A stretch of DNA of 64,000 nt from Chloroflexota bacterium (GTDB taxonomy: Bacteria > Chloroflexota > Anaerolineae > Anaerolineales > Villigracilaceae). Below the pieces are notes generated by a model, which did no database searches, was not told the origin of the DNA, and saw only the letters and a list, made by a program, of their open reading frames with translations. This document shows, piece after piece, positions 16,036 to 23,267 of this stretch (position 1 is its first letter; the number at the start of each line of letters is the position of its first letter). The stretch lies in the NCBI GenBank assembly GCA_016195815.1, contig JACPYX010000007.1, positions 310,001 to 374,000 on the forward strand, given 5' to 3'. The position numbers and the translations under genes were made by a program.

Positions 16036-17253
16036 ATGACGCAATTCTATAGCCTTTATCTGCATATTCCTTTTTGCATGCATCGCTGCGCATACTGCGA
16101 TTTCAATACATACGCGGGCCAGGAAGATTCCATTCCCGCTTATGTAGACTCGCTGTGCCGCGAAATTGAATTTGTGGGCAGCAATTTCCCCTCCCCTGAA
16201 AATAGAGAGGACAGGGGCGAGGTCCACACGATTTTCTTCGGCGGCGGGACGCCTTCGCTTCTTTCTGTCCCTCAATTTGCCTCCATTATGGACGCTTTGC
16301 GTGCCGCCTTCACCTTGACCGCGTTCGCCGAAATCACCATCGAAGCGAACCCGGGGACAGTTTCATTTGCCAACCTGCAAGCCTTGCGAAAACTCGGAAT
16401 CAATCGCATCAGTTTCGGCGTGCAATCTGCAAACACCGAAGAACTTCGCATGTTGGAACGCGCGCACAATTTCTTCGACGTGATCGAAGCAGTTTCGTCG
16501 GCGCGCAAGGCTGGTTTCGATAACCTAAATCTTGATCTGATCTATGGCTTGCCCGCACAGACTCTCCAAACCTGGCAAACCACAGTTCAACGAATTCTGG
16601 ATTTGCACCCCGAACACATTTCCGCGTATGCCCTCACGCTCGAACACGGTACGCCCTTTGGCCGTTGGTCGTCACATGGATTGTTGCCTTTGCCTGACCC
16701 TGATCTTGCCGCGGAAATGTATGAATGGGCGAGCGAAACTTTTGAATCAGCGGGCTACGTTCAATATGAAATTTCCAATTGGTCGAAGCCAGGCCATGAA
16801 TGCCGTCATAACCTGCAATACTGGCGCGCATTCCCGTACCTTGCCTTCGGATCGGGCGCGCATGGTTACGCAAATGGCTATCGTTATTCGAATGTGTTGA
16901 GGATCAAAACATATATCGAGCGGATGAATGCTGAGCAACGGTCATTGCATCCTGAATTTCCGCTTTCTCCCGCCGTCGTGAATCAACATCGTCAAACTGA
17001 CGGAGACGAGATGGCCGAGTTCATGATGACCGGGCTGAGATTAACGCGCGAGGGAATCGCCGCGCCCGCTTTCAGGTCCAGGTTTGGGCGCGATGTCGCA
17101 GATGTTTATTCCAAAGAAATAGATGAGTTGATCCGCTTTGGTTTGCTTGAGTGGCATAAAGAGACTTCCGAAGTTTTGGAAACTTCGGAAGTCTTAAGGC
17201 TTACTTCACGCGGACGCTTGTTGGGCAACCAGGTCTTTATGCGTTTTGTGTAG
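16036..17253 (+). CDS. hemW: Radical SAM protein HemW (heme chaperone-like)
   Basis: A 405-residue HemN-like radical SAM protein. The [4Fe-4S] motif CMHRCAYC is near the N-terminus, followed by FFGGGTPS, IEANPGT and the HemW-type HNLQYW segment. The CxxxCxxC motif without the fourth Cys of true HemN supports HemW, a heme-binding chaperone, rather than oxygen-independent coproporphyrinogen oxidase. Near the C-terminus a 33-nt palindrome (17162-17194) is translated as a duplicated TSEVLETSEVL, an insertion compared with what I expect of the family. Confidence 0.9.
   Translation: MTQFYSLYLHIPFCMHRCAYCDFNTYAGQEDSIPAYVDSLCREIEFVGSNFPSPENREDRGEVHTIFFGGGTPSLLSVPQFASIMDALRAAFTLTAFAEITIEANPGTVSFANLQALRKLGINRISFGVQSANTEELRMLERAHNFFDVIEAVSSARKAGFDNLNLDLIYGLPAQTLQTWQTTVQRILDLHPEHISAYALTLEHGTPFGRWSSHGLLPLPDPDLAAEMYEWASETFESAGYVQYEISNWSKPGHECRHNLQYWRAFPYLAFGSGAHGYANGYRYSNVLRIKTYIERMNAEQRSLHPEFPLSPAVVNQHRQTDGDEMAEFMMTGLRLTREGIAAPAFRSRFGRDVADVYSKEIDELIRFGLLEWHKETSEVLETSEVLRLTSRGRLLGNQVFMRFV
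17162..17194. repeat. Perfect 33-nt palindrome inside hemW (copy 2)
   Basis: Arms AGACTTCCGAAGTTT and AAACTTCGGAAGTCT form a perfect 15-bp stem with a TGG loop. It has the same length and nearly the same sequence as the element at 11615-11647, but lies in frame within the 3' part of hemW. Confidence 0.85.
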
Positions 17254-17256
17254 CGG

Positions 17257-18357
17257 CTATGGGTAGGTACAGTAATACACGACTGCTACAACGATCTGTC
17301 CATTTTGTCTCCATGCGCAACCTGCGGCTTCACAACTTCCCTGATCGGAATACGCGCTCGGGTTCTGGCAGCTATTCGTCTTGCTGCCTGGCGTCGGCTC
17401 GCTGCGCGGACATAATTTCGGTTCATAGCCTGTCGGCTTGAAGCCAAAGGCCTCCTGGCATGTGTTGTCCACAGCAAAGAGTGCTTTTAGCGGGTAGTAT
17501 TTCTTGTCTTTTATGGGCGAGCCGGCTTGTTCTTCGGTGAAGCGATCTACATAATCTAGTTTTGTGACATCCTTCAAGCCTGCATCTGACAATACGCCCA
17601 GCATGAAGACTGTGCCGGACCAGGATTTTTTAAATGCAAATTGCAGCGTGGCGTCGGCCCCGGCGTTCATACGCACCCAGGCCATATCGGGGTCGGCATC
17701 TCCCGCGCCGCCATGAAATATCTGCGTTTCATAGCCATCACCATTAAGTGGCGCATCCGATTTTTCGGGCGAGAGCCCGGCGGTGTCGCGGTTCTTGTCG
17801 GCAAAGATAGAAACATTTACGGTGTCCCATCCGCTTGTGTAGGGAGGTCGCGCCCAAATAATATAATCGCCAAAACCATCGTGGTTCGTGTCCAGTTCCA
17901 CGCCATAGTTTATTCCAAGCGAATTGTTTGGATCTTGTCCAATCAGTTTGATGGAAACATAGAACCAATTATCATCCTGGCTGACTCTGGCAGTAAGAAT
18001 ATCGAGGTCAGAGACATAACTCATATCCTGTTGAAAGGGACGTTCCAGACGGTTGATGTTGTATGAGTCCCCGTACGGCGCGCGCTTTTCGGGCGCAGTC
18101 CCCGACGAGTCGACATCATAAATAAGCGTCCCCGATGAGGGGGCAGCGTCCGGGGGTTTTGTCACGTGCAACACAGCAGGCGTGTTCGTGGATGCAGGCA
18201 GAGCAGCCGCTGTGTTGTTGTCGGTCGCGGCGGCAAGTGTACTGAGAGGCGGAAGCGGGGATGCTGGCGTGGAAGGTGAGCTGCTAAAGGATGGAATATT
18301 GCACGCCAGACTGGCCATTAAAATAACGGCAATTAGAAAGAACAGTTTTCGGGCCAT
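17257..18357 (-). CDS. Secreted lipoprotein of unknown function
   Basis: A 366-residue protein with a lipoprotein signal peptide (lipobox SLAC near residue 19) and a Ser/Pro/Thr-rich linker to about residue 75. A globular domain with phrases such as YVSIKLIGQDPNN, GVELDTNHDGFGDYI and WSGTVFMLGVLSDAG follows, resembling beta-sandwich domains of extracellular proteins. The C-terminal 50 residues are Cys-rich (CPRSEP, CQNPSAY, GSCEAAGCAW), suggesting disulphides. I do not recognise a characterised family. It converges on hemW with 3 bp between stop codons. Confidence 0.75.
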   Translation of the reverse strand: MARKLFFLIAVILMASLACNIPSFSSSPSTPASPLPPLSTLAAATDNNTAAALPASTNTPAVLHVTKPPDAAPSSGTLIYDVDSSGTAPEKRAPYGDSYNINRLERPFQQDMSYVSDLDILTARVSQDDNWFYVSIKLIGQDPNNSLGINYGVELDTNHDGFGDYIIWARPPYTSGWDTVNVSIFADKNRDTAGLSPEKSDAPLNGDGYETQIFHGGAGDADPDMAWVRMNAGADATLQFAFKKSWSGTVFMLGVLSDAGLKDVTKLDYVDRFTEEQAGSPIKDKKYYPLKALFAVDNTCQEAFGFKPTGYEPKLCPRSEPTPGSKTNSCQNPSAYSDQGSCEAAGCAWRQNGQIVVAVVYYCTYP

Positions 18358-18476
18358 TTACTCTTCTCCTCTTGCAACAGGGCTGTCAAAGTTCTCTTTT
18401 TAAATTATCCAACTAAAACAATGTGAATACAAGCCTGTCTTTTGTGGGATATTTGACAGCGCGAATTTCTAAAAGA

Positions 18477-19391
18477 TCAACCGACTATCTTCAGAATGCC
18501 GGAATAAATGCCTGTTAAATTGTTCAAGCCGGACGCGAAAGCGGCGCGGGCCTCCGAGGAGCCGATCAACAGCCCGGGCACTTGCGCGTCTGTGTGCCGC
18601 CGCGTGGACAGGTCTTCCATGTTTCCGTGATCGGATGTGACGAGGATCAGGCCTTCGCCATCGTTCCAGTTTTCGATCAGGCCGCCCAGCACGTCATCGA
18701 ACACGTTCAATTGTTCAACCGCCCATTTCATATCCTGCTTATGTCCCGCATAATCGCTGGCCCAATATTCAAACAGGGAAAAATCAAATCGCCTGGCGAG
18801 TTCGGCAAGTTTCTTTCCAGCCTGGCGCGGCGTCAATTGCGGCGCGTCGTGGAATCCCAACATCCCGCGCCAGCCCGCGCCGATAAAATCGGCGGACAGC
18901 GCGTTGCCCGCGTACAGATCCTCTTTGGTGAAGAGCGGCAGCCCAGCCGAAGTGACTGCGAGGGGAATGGCCGAATAGAGTCGTTTGCCTGAATCCACGC
19001 TATCGAAATAACGCGGAGGATAAGCGTTGAGCAGGGCGGCCTTTTTATTTGCCTTTGTCAATCGCGAAAAGAGCGTGCCGTTGAGTAAATATTTTGCAAC
19101 CGCAGGATTTGGTTTTGGGCCGTAGTGTTCGCCGATCCCGGCCGGGACGTTGATGCCGGTCAACAAAACGGCCTGGCCCGTTGCAGATTGCGGCAGGCCG
19201 TTCACGCCGAGAGATGCGTCGAGAGATAGCAGGGTGGCGCGTTCGCCCACATAGGGCGCGGAGGCTGCTAATAGTTTCTGCCCGCCGAGCAAGTTTTGCA
19301 GGGTGGGCATCTCAACGTGTGCGAACGGATTGATTTCGGGATTATCCGCGCCGAGGCCGACGCCATCGAGGAAGATGAATAAGATTCGCAT
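18477..19391 (-). CDS. Alkaline-phosphatase-superfamily metalloenzyme (phosphoglycerate-mutase-like)
   Basis: A 304-residue enzyme with the superfamily metal sites: an N-terminal FIFLDGVGLG Asp, the nucleophile region LPQSATGQAVLLTG (Ser or Thr), and the C-terminal metal cluster VTSDHGNMED followed by a His in RRHTDAQVP. The layout resembles cofactor-independent phosphoglycerate mutase and phosphopentomutase without the inserted domain, so the exact substrate is open. It has no strong ribosome site; a heptad repeat begins two bases upstream of the ATG. Confidence 0.8.
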   Translation of the reverse strand: MRILFIFLDGVGLGADNPEINPFAHVEMPTLQNLLGGQKLLAASAPYVGERATLLSLDASLGVNGLPQSATGQAVLLTGINVPAGIGEHYGPKPNPAVAKYLLNGTLFSRLTKANKKAALLNAYPPRYFDSVDSGKRLYSAIPLAVTSAGLPLFTKEDLYAGNALSADFIGAGWRGMLGFHDAPQLTPRQAGKKLAELARRFDFSLFEYWASDYAGHKQDMKWAVEQLNVFDDVLGGLIENWNDGEGLILVTSDHGNMEDLSTRRHTDAQVPGLLIGSSEARAAFASGLNNLTGIYSGILKIVG

Positions 19392-19393
19392 AC

Positions 19394-19449
19394 CAGTAAT
19401 CAGTGTTCAGTAAACAATCGTCGGTGGTCAGTAATCAGTGATTGGTCGT
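19394..19449. repeat. Heptanucleotide repeat array between two genes
   Basis: Eight 7-bp units: CAGTAAT, CAGTGTT, CAGTAAA, CAATCGT, CGGTGGT, CAGTAAT, CAGTGAT, TGGTCGT. The array fills the gap to the metalloenzyme gene and supplies the last codons and stop codon of the methyltransferase (ITDY, stop). Confidence 0.8.
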
Positions 19450-20000
19450 TGATATAGGAACCAGGCCGAAGGGCGTTCGCGTTTATCCCAACCATCCGTG
19501 CGCGAGAGCAGATGAAGGCCCCGAGACTGGATCAAGTCCAAATCGGACGCGGCCAGCCCGGGTCCCGAAAGATGCGGTGCGGATTTGAAGAATCCGTACA
19601 TTAACCAGAATCCGCCCGGAGCGAGGACGCGACTCAGTTGAGTTAGGTAGTCCGTCTTTTTCTCGATGCCATGAAAACATCCGAGGTCAAGCGCAAGGCC
19701 GAACGGGCCATTGATGCCCTTTAGTTTGGTGGCATCGTTGACTTGAAGATCTGCTTTTATGTTTCGGGCTTTGCGTTTCGCGATTTGAATCGCTCGTGAT
19801 GCAAAATCAATGCCTGTGACCTGCCAGCCATGCTGTGCTAATGTGATGACGTTTGTGCCGGTGCCACAGCCAATATCAATGGCGCGGCCCGCCGGATGAT
19901 TGGCGATGAACTCGATCAGTTCTGGCGGAGAAATGCCACTGTCCCAGGGCGGGCTTTGCAGATACCAGAGATTGAAGGAAAGGCGGCGGAGAAAACTCAT
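19428..20000 (-). CDS. Class I SAM-dependent methyltransferase
   Basis: A 190-residue methyltransferase. Motif I is AIDIGCGTGTNV; post-I Asp is in VTGIDFAS; LDLGCFHGI and RVLAPGGFWLMYGFF follow. I start at the ATG 19998-20000, which overlaps the stop of the upstream thioredoxin gene (ATGA), rather than at an upstream in-frame ATG lying within that gene. The C-terminus runs into the heptad repeat. The substrate is unknown; coupling to the thioredoxin gene hints at a shared function but proves none. Confidence 0.85.
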   Translation of the reverse strand: MSFLRRLSFNLWYLQSPPWDSGISPPELIEFIANHPAGRAIDIGCGTGTNVITLAQHGWQVTGIDFASRAIQIAKRKARNIKADLQVNDATKLKGINGPFGLALDLGCFHGIEKKTDYLTQLSRVLAPGGFWLMYGFFKSAPHLSGPGLAASDLDLIQSRGLHLLSRTDGWDKRERPSAWFLYQRPITDY

Positions 20001-20482
20001 TGCCTGATCGAGTCTCTTACGCGTTGCGGGTCGATTTCGCCGACGATGCGCCATTGTTCGTTGCCTTGCGCGTCGAAGAAGATGAAGGTGGGCGTGTACT
20101 CGAAATCATAAACTGGGGCCAGTTCTCGTCCGACCGGCTCTTGAATGTTCAGGCGCATGACCTCAAGCCTGCCGCTCAATTCTTTCTCCAGCCCATCCAC
20201 GATGGGTTTCTGTGCGGTGCAAACAATTCAATACGGTGATTGGAATTCAAGCAGGACGGGTTTGCCCGCACCGATCATGGCTTGCACGGCTTTAGCGTTG
20301 TCCATCAATGGAGTGGCGCGCGGGTGCAGGATGATCCAGCTGATCAATAAGCCCGCTGTAATGACGCCGAACGACACGAAATCCCTGGCCTTCGGTTTGT
20401 TGGTCAGCAAAACCAGCGCGGCCACCAGCGTCAGGCCGAGCGCAATCCACAGGAACGAATAAGTCCAAAATATCTCTTCCAT
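19997..20482 (-). CDS. Membrane-anchored thioredoxin-like protein with in-frame TGA at the active site (probable selenoprotein)
   Basis: The 161-codon frame is complete if the TGA at 20228-20230 (codon 85) is read through. Before it are two membrane segments (about residues 6-26 and 35-51) and the thioredoxin strand KPVLLEFQSPY. After it come IVC, TAQKPIVDGLEKEL and the cis-Pro strand EYTPTFIFFD. The TGA occupies exactly the first Cys of the CxxC motif, giving UIVC if selenocysteine is inserted. A hairpin 16-39 nt downstream resembles a bacterial SECIS. Without read-through it would be a broken gene of two pieces. Its stop overlaps the methyltransferase start. No sel genes are in the window. 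Confidence 0.75.
20189..20212 (-). promoter_or_regulatory. Putative bacterial SECIS hairpin
   Basis: In the mRNA a stem CAG-AAA-CCCATC / GATGGG-CTG with loop GTG starts 16 nt after the TGA, with the apical loop about 27 nt away. Bacterial SECIS elements typically place the loop 16-37 nt downstream with a G in the first two loop positions; this one fits. Confidence 0.5.
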
Positions 20483-20510
20483 GTCATTTCAATGTTGTGA
20501 CATTCACGCT

Positions 20511-20539
20511 TTGACAATTCAACCCTCTTCTTTTACAAT
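20511..20539 (+). promoter_or_regulatory. Sigma-70-type promoter for the EF-G gene
   Basis: TTGACA at 20511-20516 and TACAAT at 20534-20539 with exactly 17 bp between, about 50 bp before the start codon. Confidence 0.8.
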
Positions 20540-20587
20540 CACTCGCACTGTCTGGCGGCATCATTCCAAATTATAGGAAGGGTTGTC

Positions 20588-22669
20588 ATGAAAGAGTATA
20601 CCACTGAGTTTCTACGCAATATCGCGCTGGTCTCGCACGGCAGCGCGGGTAAAACCATGTTGGCTGAATCGTTTTTGCATATCACGGGGGCAACAACTCG
20701 TCTCGGCAAGATAGATGATGGAAGCACGGCTTCTGATTACGACGAGGAAGAAGTGCGACGCAAGATTTCCCTGTATGCCACTGTTCTGCCAATCGAATAC
20801 CGCGACCATAAGATCAATGTGCTCGACGCGCCTGGCTTTACCGACTTCGTCGGCGAAGTGATTTCCGCCCTGAGTGTGGCCGACAGCGCGGTCGTGTTGA
20901 TTGATTCGGTGGCGGGGCTTGAGGTGGGCACTGAGGTTGCCTGGCGTTATGCCGATGAGTTTAACCTGCCGCGCTTCGTGGTGATCAATAAACTTGACCG
21001 CGACAATGCCAATTATGAAAAGGCCTACGCGTCAATGGAAGAATACGCGCACGCCGGCGGGCATCGCCTGGTCAAAGTGCAATTGCCAATCGGCGAGAAG
21101 CACGATTTCAAGGGTGTGGTGGATTTGATCTCGATGAAGGCTTTCATGGGTGACGGCAAAACCGTGACTGATATTCCAGCCGACATGCTGGATGCGGCCA
21201 GGGAAGCCCACCGGATTCTGGTCGAGGCTGCCGCGGAAGGCGAAGATACCCTGCTCGAAAAATATCTCGAAGCCGGTTCTCTCTCGGACGAGGAACTGAT
21301 CGTCGGCCTAAAGGATGTTGTCCGCTCTGGAGACTTTATCCCGGTCTATTGCGCCGCAGGCGGACGCGAAATTGGCGTCGTGCCGCTCCTGAACGGCATT
21401 GTGGATTTAATGCCTTCACCCGGACACGCCCAGCCGCGTATTGCAAAAGGCAAAGATAGTGAAGAGAAACTGCCCGCTTCAGATGCCGGCCCGCTGGCCG
21501 CTTATGTCTGGAAAACGACTGCCGATCCGTTCGTGGGGCGTATGACCTATTTCCGCGTGATTAGCGGAACTATTCAAGGCGATGCCCGCTTGTGGAATCA
21601 AAATAAGAATGCGGAAGAGCGCATGTCCGGCCTGCACATTCAGCGCGGCAAAGAACAGATTGCAGTCAAAGTGATCCATGCTGGCGATATCGGTTCGGTG
21701 GCCAAGTTGAACGTCACTGCCACGGGTGATACCTTGTGTGATAAAAACCATCCGTTGACAGTTGCGCCGCCTAAATTCCCGGCTGCGTTGTACCGGGTTG
21801 CCATTGCACCCAAGACACAGGCCGACGCCGCAAAAATCTCGCCGACGCTCACGCGCCTGTGCGAGGAAGATATGACGCTTTCGTGGCATAACGAACATGC
21901 CACCGGCGAGACTGTGTTACAGGGCATGGGCGACCAGCATATTGACGTTGCCATCCATCGCGCGCAGACCAAATTCCAGGTGGGACTTGTTTCGCATGAA
22001 CCAAAGATTCCCTATCGCGAAGGAATTACCAGGAAGGCATCCGCGCAATATCGTCACAAAAAACAATCGGGCGGTTCGGGACAATTTGGCGAAGTCCATT
22101 TGCGGATCGAGCCGCTGCCGTCTGCTGATTTTGAGTTTACCGATGAATTGGTTGGGATGAATCTGTCCAAATCCTACCTGCCTGCCATTGAGAAGGGCAT
22201 TGCGGCCACGATGCAGCACGGCGCGTTTGCGGGCTATCCGATGAGCAATGTCAAGATCATCGTTTATGATGGCAAAGAACATCCGGTAGACTCGAAGCCG
22301 GTCGCTTTTGAAATCGCCGGACGCGAAGCCTTTAAGCTCGCAGTCGCGGACGCAGGTCCCGTTCTTTTTGAACCGATCATGAAAGTGAATATCATCGTCC
22401 CTGATGCCAACATGGGCGATGTGATGAGCGACTTGAACACACGCCGCGGCCGCGTGCAGGGCACGGAAGCCGAGCGCGGCAGTACGGTGGTGGTGGCGCA
22501 TGTGCCTTTGGCAGAAATGCTTCGCTACACATCGCAGTTGCGTTCCATTACGGGTGGGCGCGGGTACTTCACAATGGAATTGGATCATTACGATGTGGTT
22601 CCATCGCACATCGCAGGCGTGATCGTTGAAGCCCACAAGAAGGAAATGGAAGCCAAGAAGGAAGAGTAG
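20588..22669 (+). CDS. Elongation factor G-like GTPase (EF-G2 type)
   Basis: A 693-residue translational GTPase with the EF-G domain order. G1 is SHGSAGKTM, G3 is DAPGF in place of the canonical DTPGH, and G4 is NKLDRD. The DAPGF variant and the start of the protein match the EF-G2/FusA-like paralogue group rather than the housekeeping EF-G. The catalytic His after DxPG is replaced by Phe, so GTP hydrolysis may be altered. It stands alone, with its own promoter and terminator, not in a str operon. The role may be translocation under special conditions or ribosome recycling. Confidence 0.88.
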   Translation: MKEYTTEFLRNIALVSHGSAGKTMLAESFLHITGATTRLGKIDDGSTASDYDEEEVRRKISLYATVLPIEYRDHKINVLDAPGFTDFVGEVISALSVADSAVVLIDSVAGLEVGTEVAWRYADEFNLPRFVVINKLDRDNANYEKAYASMEEYAHAGGHRLVKVQLPIGEKHDFKGVVDLISMKAFMGDGKTVTDIPADMLDAAREAHRILVEAAAEGEDTLLEKYLEAGSLSDEELIVGLKDVVRSGDFIPVYCAAGGREIGVVPLLNGIVDLMPSPGHAQPRIAKGKDSEEKLPASDAGPLAAYVWKTTADPFVGRMTYFRVISGTIQGDARLWNQNKNAEERMSGLHIQRGKEQIAVKVIHAGDIGSVAKLNVTATGDTLCDKNHPLTVAPPKFPAALYRVAIAPKTQADAAKISPTLTRLCEEDMTLSWHNEHATGETVLQGMGDQHIDVAIHRAQTKFQVGLVSHEPKIPYREGITRKASAQYRHKKQSGGSGQFGEVHLRIEPLPSADFEFTDELVGMNLSKSYLPAIEKGIAATMQHGAFAGYPMSNVKIIVYDGKEHPVDSKPVAFEIAGREAFKLAVADAGPVLFEPIMKVNIIVPDANMGDVMSDLNTRRGRVQGTEAERGSTVVVAHVPLAEMLRYTSQLRSITGGRGYFTMELDHYDVVPSHIAGVIVEAHKKEMEAKKEE

Positions 22670-22671
22670 CA

Positions 22672-22708
22672 AAAGAGACCAGGTTTCTCAAAGGAACCTG
22701 GTCTCTTT
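22672..22708 (+). terminator. Intrinsic terminator
   Basis: Arms AAAGAGACCAGGTT and AACCTGGTCTCTTT, a perfect 14-bp stem with a 9-nt loop, directly after the EF-G-like gene. Confidence 0.9.
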
Positions 22709-22730
22709 ATTTTGTAAAGTAAAATAAGCC

Positions 22731-23003
22731 ATGCCCATTTTGCGAGTTGGTCCGTTGATGCGCTATTACATTGATAACAAATCCGAAGTTATTGTTCGGG
22801 GCGCAACCGTCGTTGACGCTTTGCAGGATGCCGTCTTGCAACATCCCGCGCTCAAATTCCATGTTTTCGATTCGGCGGGTAAGATTCGCAGGCATATCAA
22901 CATCTTCGTCAATGATCAAAATATCCGCGATCTTCAGGGTTTGCAAACGAGACTTGACGAAAGCGATCGGATTATTTTGATGGCATCCATTTCGGGCGGG
23001 TGA
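22731..23003 (+). CDS. MoaD/ThiS/CysO-like sulfur-carrier protein
   Basis: A 90-residue beta-grasp protein ending in Gly-Gly (ASISGG), the C-terminus that is adenylated and thiocarboxylated by E1-like enzymes. The segment VRGATVVDALQDAVLQHPAL is typical of the family. A second carrier lies at 25129. The context (cysteine synthase, JAMM peptidase, MoeB-rhodanese) suggests cysteine synthesis as in mycobacterial CysO rather than molybdopterin. No clear ribosome site precedes the ATG. Confidence 0.82.
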   Translation: MPILRVGPLMRYYIDNKSEVIVRGATVVDALQDAVLQHPALKFHVFDSAGKIRRHINIFVNDQNIRDLQGLQTRLDESDRIILMASISGG

Positions 23004-23032
23004 GAGAAAAATAAGCTTGTCCGTTTTCTGCC

Positions 23033-23060
23033 TTGACAAATCGGATAAAGTTCGTAGAAT
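23033..23060 (+). promoter_or_regulatory. Promoter of the cysteine-synthesis genes
   Basis: TTGACA at 23033-23038 and TAGAAT at 23055-23060 with 16-bp spacing, leaving an untranslated leader of about 200 nt. Confidence 0.65.
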
Positions 23061-23117
23061 ACATTTTATAATATACAGGAATAAAACCATTATGTTTTCA
23101 AGCCATTGCTTGTGTCT

Positions 23118-23236
23118 GAGGCGGAGTTCGTAACACCGCCTCTTCGAGAAGCCAACAGCCAACGAAATTGAAGGACGGTGTGCGACTCCGCATTCGAATC
23201 AATTCGAATCGCGCGACGCTCGTACGCGTCCTTTTT
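23118..23236 (+). promoter_or_regulatory. Structured leader with terminator-like end
   Basis: The leader has a perfect GAGGCGG/CCGCCTC hairpin (23118-23142). Further on, GGACG at 23173 can pair with CGTCC at 23227, which is followed by five T; two palindromic ATTCGAAT boxes lie between. The pattern suggests transcription attenuation. It does not match T-box, SAM or cobalamin consensus elements that I can recall. Confidence 0.45.
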
Positions 23237-23267
23237 GTTTTCACCGGCTGTTTTTATTTGGAGATGT

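Noticed and set aside
15748-16275. 175-codon minus-strand frame between speD and hemW
   Set aside because: It runs antisense through the start of hemW and its product has low-complexity, unnatural composition; the intergenic part more likely holds promoters.
19997-20230. Reading the thioredoxin as a pseudogene or two separate genes
   Set aside because: The second piece would start inside the thioredoxin fold with no ribosome site, and the single interruption lies exactly at the redox-active Cys. Selenocysteine explains it better, though a sequencing error remains possible.
23061-23267. T-box or SAM riboswitch
   Set aside because: The conserved T-box antiterminator and specifier features and the SAM-I core are not present; only a generic leader can be claimed.
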